Below, piece by piece: positions 16,690-25,190 of a DNA stretch of 34,045 nucleotides. Source of the stretch: Anaerolineales bacterium HSG24 (GTDB taxonomy: Bacteria > Chloroflexota > Anaerolineae > 4572-78 > J111); the NCBI GenBank assembly GCA_030377895.1, contig JAUCGB010000040.1:1-34045 (forward strand). Reading direction: 5' to 3'. The notes under the pieces are model-generated. The model had not been told where the DNA came from, did not search any database, and worked only from the letters and a program-made list of their open reading frames with translations. The translations under genes were made by a program, and so were the position numbers. How positions within the stretch are numbered: the stretch's first letter is position 1; the number at the start of each line of letters is the position of its first letter.

Positions 16690-17895
16690 TCACCCTCCAA
16701 CGCCAACCATGTTCGACAGAATCCCATAAGCCCCGACATAAGTGCCGATTAAACTGCCCAAGCCACTCAAGATAAAGACTAGAAACACCCGTAATAGCCG
16801 ATTTTGCCACCATTTTTTAACATGGTTGATATCCTCGCCCACCGACTGTAGCTCTTTAATCTTGGGCGGTTGCAGATAAACCTGTACAAAAGCGGTCACA
16901 TACCCGGCCCCGATGACCGGAGTCAGGCTGGTCAGGGGCGCGGCCACGAATGCGGTCAAAATCGTGATAGGATGCCCCAAAGCCAAGGCGGTGCCAATCG
17001 CACTGGGGATGCCATTGGCCAAGACCCACAGTATGACGTTCTCGCCCGCCGCGTTTAAGCCTTGGCTGTAGCCGATATAGGCAATCGCGCCCAAAATAAT
17101 TACCGGAATCCCCCAGCCAACCACCTTCCACAAGAACGAAGTCTGCGGAATCTCCTCCACCTCACTCAAATCCCGTTCAGATCGAGTCCGGAGGGCATGG
17201 CAAATCCCTTCCACATGGCCCGCCCCCACCACCGATACGATTCGTTGTCCCGTAGCGGCGCGGGTCTTCTGGGCGATGTAGGTATCCCGCTCATCAATCA
17301 AGACCATTTTTAGCACCGGCAAAAACTGACCCAACTCCTTCATCATCTCTGATAAAACATCGGTTTGACGCATCTCAGCTAACATTTCTTCTGATAATTC
17401 TGGACTTTCAAACATGCCAATCAAACCAGAAGAGAGCAGTTTCATCTTCTCCCAAAACGACATGGAATACCAGGCTCGGCGCAGGGTAATTCGTACATCT
17501 CGGTCACACAAAGCAATCGGAATGTCAAACTCCTGCGCCGCTTTAGTCGCCTCCAGCAACTCCGCGCCGGGCAAAATGCCTAGTCCCTGCCCTAGCTTTT
17601 TTTGGTAAGCCGACAATAGCAGATTAACCAGCAAAGTGGTCAACTGTTTACGGCGAATCACCTCTTTCAGGTTAAGATTCTCCCATTTATTCTTTTCGAT
17701 CAGGGTCTTGTACCTCTGTGGGTCTAGCTCCACACAGACACAGTTCGGCTGTTCTTGGCTGATGACCTGTCGCACCAAAGCGGCTGATTCTTGGGAGACA
17801 TGAGCCGTGCCGATGATAATAAACTCACGACCATCGACCTCGATGATGGTCACATCTTGCGGGTAGTTTCGAGTGGTTGGGGTTAGTTGTTTCAT
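16690..17895 (-). CDS. TraB/PrgY family membrane protein
   Basis: Motifs of the TraB/PrgY (pheromone shutdown, Tiki-related) family: IIIGTAHVSQES near the N-terminus, VCVELDPQRY, LIDERDTYIA and VVGAGHVEGI. These are the glutamate- and histidine-containing motifs thought to build a metal-dependent protease-like site. The last ~150 residues hold several hydrophobic membrane segments (GIPVIILGAIAYIGY, VLANGIPSAIGTALAL, ITILTAFVAAPLTSL, FLVFILSGLGSLIG). I chose the ATG at 17895 (401 residues). The longer open frame starts at a TTG at 17964, which would overlap the upstream glycosyltransferase by 50 bp and has an uncharacteristic Arg-rich N-terminus. The ATG leaves a 19 bp gap, typical of an operon. 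The physiological substrate is unknown. Confidence 0.85.
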   Translation of the reverse strand: MKQLTPTTRNYPQDVTIIEVDGREFIIIGTAHVSQESAALVRQVISQEQPNCVCVELDPQRYKTLIEKNKWENLNLKEVIRRKQLTTLLVNLLLSAYQKKLGQGLGILPGAELLEATKAAQEFDIPIALCDRDVRITLRRAWYSMSFWEKMKLLSSGLIGMFESPELSEEMLAEMRQTDVLSEMMKELGQFLPVLKMVLIDERDTYIAQKTRAATGQRIVSVVGAGHVEGICHALRTRSERDLSEVEEIPQTSFLWKVVGWGIPVIILGAIAYIGYSQGLNAAGENVILWVLANGIPSAIGTALALGHPITILTAFVAAPLTSLTPVIGAGYVTAFVQVYLQPPKIKELQSVGEDINHVKKWWQNRLLRVFLVFILSGLGSLIGTYVGAYGILSNMVGVGG

Positions 17896-17914
17896 AATAT
17901 TTTTAGAGTCAAAT

Positions 17915-19099
17915 TCAATTCCGATTCCTGAGTTGTTGATACACCCGTGCCGTCTTCTGTCCAATCTGCGGCCAGTCGAACATGTTGCCCAGTTCAGTCG
18001 AGGCGATTGATAGTTGTTGGCGTAAGGGTAAATTTTGGGCTAAACGGGCGATGGTTTGAGCCAGATTGACCGCGTCATGCCGTTGAGCCAAAAGCATGGT
18101 TTTGCCTGCGATTACTTCTGGCAAGAGGGTTGACTCACGAGGTTTCGTGCTGACAATCGGACAGCCATGCCGTAAGGCCGCAATCAGCGTTGTCCGCCGA
18201 AACGATACTCCATCCCGATAAGGCAACACCACCGCATCCGCGGCCAGCAGATTGGCCGACACCTCACGAGGGCTAACATACCCCGTCCGATGGACGTAGG
18301 CAGTCAAACTTTTTTGTTTGATTAGATGCTGAATCTGGCGGGCATAAGCGGCATTGGTCGGGTCAGCGTCCCCCACCTCACCGCCAATAAATAGCAATCT
18401 GGCATTAATCCCCTGCTGACGGAGTAATCCTAACGCAGTGATTAACTCCTCGCCCCCTTTGCTCTCGTTCAAAAAGCCAAAGTAGGCCAGTAACAGGGTC
18501 GATTCATCGGCCTGATACTGCCGTCGCCAAACGACGCGCTCAAAATCGGGCGGAGGCTGAGGGGTGACGTTGTTGCCTAACCGAATCAGATATATCTTCT
18601 GTGGATTCTTCACACCGATGCCATGTTCTTTCAAGCGGGCGATATCCTCTCGATTGGTACAGATTATCGCGTTACTGTATCGAGCCAAGGCCAACATCGA
18701 CCACCACCGAAATCGGCCCACCTTCGGAAAAATGTACGGCACTCGCAAATCATGAAACGTGGTCACTAGGCCAGTTTTTTGCCCCCGTCGTTTCAGATAC
18801 CACGGCAACCAGTTCACCCAGCCTCCCAAATCATACATGGCCGCTTGATATTGGATATGCAGAATGTCGGGCCGATAATGGTTCAGATGATGTCGAATAT
18901 AGAACCAACTTCGCCAGCCCCAATTGGGTAGGGTGGGGTACACCGGAGTCGTCACCTCCGCAGAGCCGGGCCAACGTCGGCTAGTTAGCACCACCGGAGT
19001 CACCTGAAAATGGGGTAAATGTGCGGCTAAGTTAGCGGTATAATCGGCGATTCCGCCTTGCATAGGCGGGTACTCGCCAGTTAGGAAAGTAATGTTCAT
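17915..19099 (-). CDS. Glycosyltransferase family 4 (GT-B fold)
   Basis: 394 residues. The N-terminal half starts MNITFLTGEYPPMQGGIADY, the GEYPP...GGI loop of GT4 acceptor domains. The C-terminal half has the LLLAYFGFLNESKGGEELI start of the nucleotide-sugar domain, GYVSPREVSANLLAADAVVLP and SFRRTTLIAALRHGCPIVST, the last occupying the position of the usual donor-binding glutamate region. It likely transfers a sugar from an activated donor onto a glycan or lipid at the cytoplasmic membrane face. It is followed after 19 bp by the TraB-family gene. No clear Shine-Dalgarno precedes the ATG. Substrate and linkage cannot be read. Confidence 0.85.
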   Translation of the reverse strand: MNITFLTGEYPPMQGGIADYTANLAAHLPHFQVTPVVLTSRRWPGSAEVTTPVYPTLPNWGWRSWFYIRHHLNHYRPDILHIQYQAAMYDLGGWVNWLPWYLKRRGQKTGLVTTFHDLRVPYIFPKVGRFRWWSMLALARYSNAIICTNREDIARLKEHGIGVKNPQKIYLIRLGNNVTPQPPPDFERVVWRRQYQADESTLLLAYFGFLNESKGGEELITALGLLRQQGINARLLFIGGEVGDADPTNAAYARQIQHLIKQKSLTAYVHRTGYVSPREVSANLLAADAVVLPYRDGVSFRRTTLIAALRHGCPIVSTKPRESTLLPEVIAGKTMLLAQRHDAVNLAQTIARLAQNLPLRQQLSIASTELGNMFDWPQIGQKTARVYQQLRNRN

Positions 19100-19192
19100 T
19101 GACGGTAGGATGGGTTATTTTAGGTAAGTCGCTACTATAACCCAATTTTGGGTATCAAGCAAAGGGATAAGACGCTTACTTGTCCAAAATAA

Positions 19193-19227
19193 AAAACCGG
19201 CGCAGTTCCCAAAACTGCACCGGCCTT
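19193..19227 (-). terminator. Intrinsic terminator after the CNB/PH-like protein gene
   Basis: On the minus strand CCGGTGCAGTT-TTGGG-AACTGCGCCGG is followed by TTTTTTATTTT. It has one internal mismatch and lies about 36 bp past the stop at 19263. Confidence 0.85.
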
Positions 19228-19262
19228 ATTGTTAGCGGTAAATGGTACGATAAAATCTATCG

Positions 19263-21989
19263 TTACCCACCTAAATTAACGAATGTATCATGGTAAACAT
19301 CAAACCATTGGGTAAACTGTTTATTCTGAGTATCTGCTGCCCCCAGAAGTTTTTTGCTTTTGGCAATCTGTACCTGTTCATAGACAAGATGCTGAACTTG
19401 ACGCGGGTTGCCGACTCGGTCAAACTTTAGCGGCTCTTCTCCAGCAGTAGTAATCAACACATCCCCAATATTGAACAGGTTATCAAGAATGCCAGCCTGT
19501 TGAAAAATAACATTTTCTATATTGCCTAAGTCAGATTGATTCCGGCGTTCTGATAACAGCAGAGGTTTTTTATCAACATCAATCACCTGAGCCGGAGTGA
19601 GGATATATAAATCGTTCCCCCAATCTGCCGCTTCGTACCAAAACCGAAAGAAGACACCAGCATATACTAGAACAACAAGAATACTAGCGATAATCAACAA
19701 TCCGCCTGCTAGCTCATCTAATCCAATGTAGTAGTATCCCCATACATAAAGGAACACCAGTGACGTAGCCAGAATAAAAGTGCCCAACGAATCCCACGAA
19801 TTAGATAGTAGAACTGTCCAATGTTTACGCCACACGTACACATTGTTTTGGGGGTCAGGTTTAATATCAACATGCCGCCAAGGGATAATCGAGTTCCAGA
19901 TAGAAGAGGTGCGTTTTCTGAATGCTGAAAATCGTTTTGTACGTTTACTGACTTTTGCCTTGGGTTTTTTAGCTTTTTTGGCAACGTCCCAAGGGTCTTT
20001 ATGGCTTTGCTCCATTTCACGTTGAATAGCCTCTCGCATCTGATTACGCTGGGCCTGAGCCGAAATGAGTTGTCCTTGCCCTTTTTGTTCGTGGACAATC
20101 GAAGCCAATACTTCATGGGCATACACTTTTTTCTCTGTTGACAAAAACCAACTGAAGGGGGGAAGCCAAGCAATCCAGTCATATAAGATTGAAGGATACG
20201 GAGACCGATTAAAATATATCTGTCCATCAGCCGAGGCGGTGTTGATGGTTAAATCACAGTATCCTAACATTTTGCCCCAAAAACCCACTGAAATACTGGT
20301 ATTCTGGATTTTACCTAGCCTTGCTTGGGCTTGATCCTCGTACATCAGGATGATTTTCTCTTGTTTTAATACTCGTTTATTACTGACAACCAGATAATCG
20401 TTACGCCAGTCGAAATAGGTCCATACTATCCAAGCCGCAAGTAGAAACAACAAAGAAGCGAGAAATTGTATTCCAAAGTCAAGAAGAAGAATAAAGACGG
20501 ATTCACCGAGGCCAATAATATCGGGGATAAACATGAAACCAATGGAGGCTAAAACTAACGCGCCCAACAAAACGCTCTCCATCGACACACTCAGAGTTGG
20601 GGTGCGATCTCTTATGCCTTGTACAGAGGGAAGCGATGGTAGAAAAAAGCGAAAGAACATGGATGTCCAATGACGACGGGTATAATAAAACACCTCTTCG
20701 TCATCCGATTTGTCAGGGAACTCAAAGGTCAAGTAGTTAAAGGCTTCTTTTATCTCCGGCAAGGGTTGAAAATAACGTTGGATTCCGGGATTATGCCGTT
20801 TTAGATAGTCAAAATCGGAGTAGTTGATGAAGAACATCTCAGTCATTTTTTGTGTCCATAACCCCTCCGGGTATGGCTGACCAAAAAAGACAGCCCGTTC
20901 TCCAAATAGGTAGGGCGTGGTTTGTACACCCTCATCTGCGCTACTCTTAGTCGCATCTACTTTAATCTGCGGCGCGCCATTAATTGGCTTTTTACCGTTG
21001 CTTAAGGCTCGAACCTCAAACTCACCTTTATAGATAATCAGGTAGCGCGTCCCCGGCTCACCCTGTCTACAAATATACCGATTGGGTAACACTTTGACGT
21101 AACTCGCCGCCCAAGCCAACATATTTAAATCTTTAGCTTCAAAATTTGCAAACAAAGGTGTTTGTTTCAATTGGTCGATGACATCTTTCCGCTCAAACAC
21201 CTCTTTTAAGCGAGGTATCTGATTTACAATTTGTTTAGCAGCTTGTTTGGTCATCGTAAAAACTGTGGCGTTTTCAGTTAAGGTCACTTTAACATCACTT
21301 AAAGTGGACAGGTTATTGATAAAGTTCCCCCGAGACATGGAGATGTTTTTCACCACCGACGTTTTATTGGTAGTCGCCTCAACTATCCCATCACTGATGA
21401 CCACTAAGTCGAAGGCTTCTTTCTGCTCTAATAAATCAGTTCCCTTCGCCAGTTGTTGTACCTCAACTAGATTAACAACACTCGATAGTTCTCGCTCGTC
21501 TAATATCTCAAAAAAGGAGAGATACTTCAAACGGTCGATAAAATCAGTATCTCGAATGATTTTTTGCTCAAAAATCGCCCCAAAATCAGGACATTCTCGG
21601 ATTAGCGTTAAAAATTTCTCTCGTGGAATCTTCAACAAATAGGTTGGAGCAATCGCCACAATAGAGATCGAATGAGGAACTTTGTTGAGAATAGAAAATT
21701 GCCCCAAAAAATCGCCTCTTTTAAAGGCTTTAAGGTACGTGAAGCCCCCAAACGAATCGTATGTCTCTCGCCGAACCTCACCCTGCTCAATGATATAAAA
21801 ATCGTTATCTATATCTTCAAGTTTGACAATTCGCATCCCCGGCCCACGATACATATCTTCGGCCTTGTCAGCTATTTTTGCCAAAGTCTCATCTGAGAGA
21901 CGCGAAAAATAAGGCACGGTTCTTAACCGTACAATCAAGTCAGCAGTCGCCGCATCAAATTCTGCTTTAACCAGTTCAACTGTTTCCAT
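19263..21989 (-). CDS. Multi-domain membrane protein: cyclic-nucleotide-binding-like and bacterial PH-like domains
   Basis: 908 residues. Residues about 20-135 are a cNMP-binding-like domain (FYIIEQGEVRRETYDSFGG, GDFLGQFSILNKVPHSISIVA). A degenerate second (about 150-255) and a third (about 270-410, RQGEPGTRYLIIYKGEFEV, FGERAVFFG) follow. Then come two hydrophobic hairpins, each leading to a bPH2-like domain: YLVVSNKRVLKQEKI...LGKIQNTSISVGFWGKMLGY, and later LYILTPAQVIDVDKKPLLL...LGNIENVIFQQ...NIGDVLITTAG. The layout suggests a membrane-anchored sensor or scaffold that reads a ligand in the cytoplasm. The ligand is unknown, and the canonical phosphate-binding arginine is not clearly conserved. 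The start ATG has a perfect AGGAGG (22000-22005) at 10 nt, with a good promoter upstream. Confidence 0.8.
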   Translation of the reverse strand: METVELVKAEFDAATADLIVRLRTVPYFSRLSDETLAKIADKAEDMYRGPGMRIVKLEDIDNDFYIIEQGEVRRETYDSFGGFTYLKAFKRGDFLGQFSILNKVPHSISIVAIAPTYLLKIPREKFLTLIRECPDFGAIFEQKIIRDTDFIDRLKYLSFFEILDERELSSVVNLVEVQQLAKGTDLLEQKEAFDLVVISDGIVEATTNKTSVVKNISMSRGNFINNLSTLSDVKVTLTENATVFTMTKQAAKQIVNQIPRLKEVFERKDVIDQLKQTPLFANFEAKDLNMLAWAASYVKVLPNRYICRQGEPGTRYLIIYKGEFEVRALSNGKKPINGAPQIKVDATKSSADEGVQTTPYLFGERAVFFGQPYPEGLWTQKMTEMFFINYSDFDYLKRHNPGIQRYFQPLPEIKEAFNYLTFEFPDKSDDEEVFYYTRRHWTSMFFRFFLPSLPSVQGIRDRTPTLSVSMESVLLGALVLASIGFMFIPDIIGLGESVFILLLDFGIQFLASLLFLLAAWIVWTYFDWRNDYLVVSNKRVLKQEKIILMYEDQAQARLGKIQNTSISVGFWGKMLGYCDLTINTASADGQIYFNRSPYPSILYDWIAWLPPFSWFLSTEKKVYAHEVLASIVHEQKGQGQLISAQAQRNQMREAIQREMEQSHKDPWDVAKKAKKPKAKVSKRTKRFSAFRKRTSSIWNSIIPWRHVDIKPDPQNNVYVWRKHWTVLLSNSWDSLGTFILATSLVFLYVWGYYYIGLDELAGGLLIIASILVVLVYAGVFFRFWYEAADWGNDLYILTPAQVIDVDKKPLLLSERRNQSDLGNIENVIFQQAGILDNLFNIGDVLITTAGEEPLKFDRVGNPRQVQHLVYEQVQIAKSKKLLGAADTQNKQFTQWFDVYHDTFVNLGG

Positions 21990-22036
21990 AAAATTTAGAC
22001 CTCCTCATTTGAAACGAGTTAACATAACCTTGCTCA

Positions 22037-22065
22037 ATTATATCATTAAAATTTAGATATGTGAA
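22037..22065 (-). promoter_or_regulatory. Sigma-70-type promoter for the CNB/PH-like gene
   Basis: The minus strand reads TTCACA (22060-22065), a 17 nt spacer, then TATAAT (22037-22042), 47 nt before the ATG. Five of six -35 positions and all -10 positions match consensus. Confidence 0.7.
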
Positions 22066-22096
22066 CCTGTTACAAAAAAGTGTGAGGTTGCTACTT

Positions 22097-22264
22097 AGTA
22101 CCCGACAGTCTGAACTAATTAACACAGAGTTCACAGAGGAACACAGAGTTTCACAGAGAAAAAGCGAATTATTTTTCCTTTGTATTACTCTGTGAAACTC
22201 TGTGCATCTCCGTGTTCCTCTGTGTTCCTGTTTTAGCTTTTCCTAAACTACTTTGTCGGGTAGC
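22097..22264. mobile_element. MITE-like palindromic element, copy 2
   Basis: Same element as 7692-7832: left end AGTACCCGACA (22097-22107), right end TGTCGGGTA (22254-22262). It is about 27 bp longer because ACAGAG/CTCTGTG words are iterated on both arms. Flanked by a 10 bp direct repeat, GAGGTTGCTA (22084-22093 and 22267-22276), a possible target duplication. It sits immediately downstream of the phospholipase D-like gene, whose TAG lies in the right-hand direct repeat, and so may act as that gene's transcription terminator. Confidence 0.8.
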
Positions 22265-22273
22265 AAGAGGTTG

Positions 22274-23740
22274 CTATTTATTTGGTGGGTTGAGTGCTTG
22301 TTCATAGTTGCGCTCAAACTCTTTAATATATTCAGCCGCAATGTCAGCGTTATCAATGATGAGAACATTTTCATCATTTGAGCGGTCGGCATTATTACTA
22401 AAATTAAAAGAGCCAAGAGCCACTTTTTTGCCATCAACAACAATCACTTTATGATGATAGGTATACGGATTGCCGTCTGTAATAGCGTCAAAGCCAGCCT
22501 CTTGAAAACGCCCCAATTCGCTGTATTTGGTATTGGAGCCACGGGTCTCAAAAATTGCTCGCACCTGAACCCCGTCTTGGCCTCGATTAACAATTGCCTG
22601 CCCCATCTCGTCATGGGTAAACGAGAAGGCCAACACATGAATCGATTCCTTTGCTTCATTGATAAATGCGGTTAAACGGTCTGCACAATCATCTTCGGGG
22701 GCAAAACAGAGTTCGAGCAGGGTGTCATTAATCTGAACCTGTTTATTGGGATTTGTCTCTGAACGTGGGCCAAAGGAGCCGCCAAATAACTCTTCAAATT
22801 CGATTTGATAGAGGGCGGCCAATTCAGGTGATTTTATAAACATGCCGTTATTATTGTTGCGGAAGGTTCCGTTGGGAGTGAAATTCCATGATCCTGTCCA
22901 GACAGCCTTGCCATCGACCACGACAAACTTATTGTGCATAATGGCACTCCGGTCATCCTCCACCATGGGGATGCCCTTTTTATTTAGCTCGATGAGCACT
23001 TCTAAATGGTCAATCTCATCGGTGTCCGTCACCAAACGCACCACAACCCCCCGATTTTTAGCGGCTAAAATCGCCTCTCCAATTTCGGGCAAATTTAGTT
23101 CGTAGATGGCAATGTCGAGCGTTTGTTGAGCGGAGTTAATCGCGGCGATGAGCGCATCCATAATCGGCACCACCGCCGGACGGTTCTCCGGTCTATCAGG
23201 AAAAATTGGGGTGGTGAAATATAGCTCATACCAATCGCCCGTCACTGAAGAGGCCACAGGCGCAGAGGCATCTTCGGAGGCATCCGCCTCACCCGTCGTT
23301 TCATTAGATGTTTCACCGGATGTTTCATTAGATGTTTCACCGGATATTTCGTTGAATATTTCAGTGGGGAAACTAAACTCACCAGTGGTCACACAACTAA
23401 ACAGTATCCCAATTACAAAGACAATCGCAATCGCCGCCATCGAGGCGATTTTAGAAGACAAACCTAACTGCTGTAAAAAAGGTTGCACCGAATCGGATGT
23501 GACAGATTTAGCCGACAAGGTCACTGTCAAAAGCGAGGAGTAATTCGCCCCTTCTTCGCCCGATTTGAGCCGTTTTAGGCTGTGTAAGCTTTCTGGAGTT
23601 ACCCAACGCTCTTCTCCCTCATCGTCAATCTTAATCCGTTTCTTAATCTCCATAATCGTCGCCAACGAGTATTGATTACCTCGTTTATAGGCAACTTTAT
23701 GTCCCACCACGATTTCAGATTTTTTTAATTTTGTTGGCAT
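22274..23740 (-). CDS. Membrane-anchored phospholipase D-like protein
   Basis: 488 residues from the second of two adjacent ATGs. I prefer it because AAGGAG lies 6 nt upstream of it and only 3 nt from the first (23743). A small basic N-terminal domain (about 1-60) is followed by a membrane segment (about 97-118, AAIAIVFVIGILFS), a Ser/Glu/Thr-rich linker with 8-residue repeats and two PLD modules. HKD motif 1 is HNKFVVVDGKAVWTGSWNF (about 269) and motif 2 is HHKVIVVDGKKVALGSFNFS (about 429), with a typical terminal NDEN. The family forms a phosphohistidine intermediate on phosphodiesters, either lipid or nucleic acid. The domain after the anchor is probably extracytoplasmic. The substrate is not readable; the nuclease-type (Nuc/EndA-like) spacing is a plausible alternative. 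Confidence 0.85.
   Translation of the reverse strand: MPTKLKKSEIVVGHKVAYKRGNQYSLATIMEIKKRIKIDDEGEERWVTPESLHSLKRLKSGEEGANYSSLLTVTLSAKSVTSDSVQPFLQQLGLSSKIASMAAIAIVFVIGILFSCVTTGEFSFPTEIFNEISGETSNETSGETSNETTGEADASEDASAPVASSVTGDWYELYFTTPIFPDRPENRPAVVPIMDALIAAINSAQQTLDIAIYELNLPEIGEAILAAKNRGVVVRLVTDTDEIDHLEVLIELNKKGIPMVEDDRSAIMHNKFVVVDGKAVWTGSWNFTPNGTFRNNNNGMFIKSPELAALYQIEFEELFGGSFGPRSETNPNKQVQINDTLLELCFAPEDDCADRLTAFINEAKESIHVLAFSFTHDEMGQAIVNRGQDGVQVRAIFETRGSNTKYSELGRFQEAGFDAITDGNPYTYHHKVIVVDGKKVALGSFNFSNNADRSNDENVLIIDNADIAAEYIKEFERNYEQALNPPNK
23299..23364 (-). repeat. 24 bp in-frame minisatellite in the PLD linker
   Basis: Two nearly identical 24 bp units (23299-23322, 23323-23346) plus a diverged partial third encode SGETSNET-type repeats. 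It lies in the linker just after the membrane anchor. Confidence 0.85.
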
Positions 23741-23768
23741 CATTGTCTCCTTTTTCTCTTAATTTAGA

Positions 23769-23840
23769 CCCTAAAGGTTTCAAAAACCTTTAGGGTATCA
23801 TACCTCAACAAACCTGACAGGTTTTGGAAACCTGTCAGGT
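23769..23840. repeat. Two perfect palindromic hairpins
   Basis: CCCTAAAGGTTT-CAA-AAACCTTTAGGG (23769-23795) and ACCTGACAGGTTT-TGG-AAACCTGTCAGGT (23812-23840). Both are of a widespread intergenic palindrome type. They lie downstream of the YccF-family gene and may terminate or stabilise its transcript; neither has a long T-run. Confidence 0.75.
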
Positions 23841-23869
23841 CTTAGGTCTTAAGTTGACATCTCGCGTTT

Positions 23870-24313
23870 TTAATATCGTTTTAAGGTTGTCATAAACGGG
23901 GTTAAACGAAACATGGATAACCCAATAGGTAACAAAATGTAGGTCGCTGAGATAAAATATGCGGCTGACATCCATGCACCACTCCACCACCAGCCGATGA
24001 GGATAAAATATACGGCTCGGAGAAAAAAGTTGCGTTGAGGTAACGAACTTTCGGCGATATGGGTCATTGTACCATCAGCGGTAACCGCGACCAACGTTTG
24101 TGGGGTTTGCAAGGCCAAAGCTCGAGGGATGTTGTTGATTAAGGCCAAGCCTAACGGCAGACCAATAATCGTCACATTTAAGAACCAAGCCACCGACATG
24201 ACCACCCCACCTAACCACCAGCCGATAAAAACGAACCAAAGCATTTGAATGAGACAGCCAGGACCATCATTTTTTGGCACTATAAAAATCTGGTCATTGT
24301 TTGATGTTTGCAT
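23870..24313 (-). CDS. YccF (DUF307) family inner-membrane protein
   Basis: 147 residues with two YccF-type units: IGWWLGGVVMSVAWFLNVTIIGLPLGLALINNIP in the first half and IGWWWSGAWMSAAYFISATYILLPIGLSMF in the second, giving about four membrane segments. The GWW...GLPLG pattern is the family signature. GGAGGAG sits 5-7 nt upstream of the ATG. The function of the family is unknown. It is a single-gene unit between hairpins, with the phospholipase D-like gene starting 127 bp downstream. Confidence 0.85.
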   Translation of the reverse strand: MQTSNNDQIFIVPKNDGPGCLIQMLWFVFIGWWLGGVVMSVAWFLNVTIIGLPLGLALINNIPRALALQTPQTLVAVTADGTMTHIAESSLPQRNFFLRAVYFILIGWWWSGAWMSAAYFISATYILLPIGLSMFRLTPFMTTLKRY

Positions 24314-24447
24314 AATGCTCCTCCAAGATAGTTAATACAACATGATAGAAGTTCTGCGGTAGTTAGCTAGATAGCGGACTACCCATAGTTTTCACTCATG
24401 ATAGTACGATTGTCTCATCTAAGCAACTGTTATACAGTTTATTTTGT

Positions 24448-24480
24448 TACCCGACAAAGTGATTTAGACAAGGCCAAAAA
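24448..24480. mobile_element. Fragment of the MITE-like element, opposite orientation
   Basis: TACCCGACAAAGTG followed by TTTAG and AAGGCCAAAA matches the reverse complement of the right end of copy 1 with a few changes. The rest of the element is absent. Confidence 0.6.
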
Positions 24481-24539
24481 ATTGTATTCACCCTCCTCGT
24501 TCCCAATCTCCAGATTGGGAACGAGGGTATTGGCGACAC

Positions 24540-24584
24540 CAACAAAAAAAGAGACCGTCTAATAGACGGTCTCTTTTTTTGTTG
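24540..24584 (-). terminator. Terminator of the rplJ-rplL transcript
   Basis: CAACAAAAAAAGAGACCGTC(T)-AAT-AGACGGTCTC followed by seven T, fully palindromic (21 bp arms counting the A/T tracts). It lies 79 bp beyond the rplL stop and is symmetrical, so it would also block transcription from the other side. Confidence 0.9.
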
Positions 24585-24662
24585 TATTGGAGCGCAGGCA
24601 TCTGCCTGCATCCGCACACAGTGCGGGGTTTTTAACTACCTGAGAACTTTTGCCGAGCAGTA

Positions 24663-25049
24663 CTAGCTAATATCAGCTGAAGCGCCTTCGGCTTCAAGTT
24701 TCGTTTTAGCTTCTTCAGCCATCTCTTTCGTTACGGCTTCCAAAATCTTAGCAGGTGTACCATCGACTAACGCTTTGGCTTCTTTCAAGCCCAAGTCGGA
24801 GCGTAAACTTCTAACGGCTTTAATAACCTGAATTTTCTTGGCTCCAATATCTTTAAGAGTCACATCAAATTCAGTTTTTTCTTCTTTTTCTTCTTCGGCT
24901 TCTCCAGCGGCGGCACCAGGCATCGCGGCCGCCATAGCCGGAGCGGCGGCACTTACGCCCCATTTTCCCTCAAGAAGTTTGGCTAGCTCTGAGGCTTCTA
25001 AAACAGTCAATTGACTCAATTCTTCGACGATTTTTCCTAAATCTGCCAT
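24663..25049 (-). CDS. rplL: 50S ribosomal protein L7/L12
   Basis: 128 residues with the family plan. The N-terminal dimerisation helices ([20 protein letters not shown]) are followed by an Ala/Gly/Glu hinge and the C-terminal domain ([20 protein letters not shown], then [13 protein letters not shown]). It forms the L7/L12 stalk on L10 and recruits translation GTPases such as EF-Tu. AAGGAG lies 6 nt before the ATG. It is the last gene of the cluster; 141 bp separate it from rplJ and contain two small hairpins (25132-25145, 25148-25167). Confidence 0.97.
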   Translation of the reverse strand: MADLGKIVEELSQLTVLEASELAKLLEGKWGVSAAAPAMAAAMPGAAAGEAEEEKEEKTEFDVTLKDIGAKKIQVIKAVRSLRSDLGLKEAKALVDGTPAKILEAVTKEMAEEAKTKLEAEGASADIS

Positions 25050-25190
25050 TATATTCTCCTTATAATGATGTTCTTAATTGTTTGATTTTATGGGACATTT
25101 ACAAAACACGCGCCATTCACTTGCCCCCTAGTGAACATACGTTCAGATTGACATGGACATCAGTCAACATGACAACACGACCCAAAGATA

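Larger units (their letters stand above)
24314..24662. other. Intergenic region between YccF-family gene and rplL, rich in palindromes
   Basis: It holds the fragment of the mobile element (24448-24480), the hairpin CCTCGTTCCCAATCT-CC-AGATTGGGAACGAGG (24495-24526), the rplL terminator (24540-24584), and the hairpins GCAGGCA-TC-TGCCTGC (24596-24611) and CCGCAC-ACA-GTGCGG (24611-24627). No gene is seen. The YccF promoter should lie at 24330-24440 but no consensus is convincing. Confidence 0.65.

Noticed and set aside
17896..17964. TTG-started extension of the TraB-family protein
   Set aside because: It overlaps the glycosyltransferase by 50 bp and adds non-family residues; the ATG at 17895 fits better.
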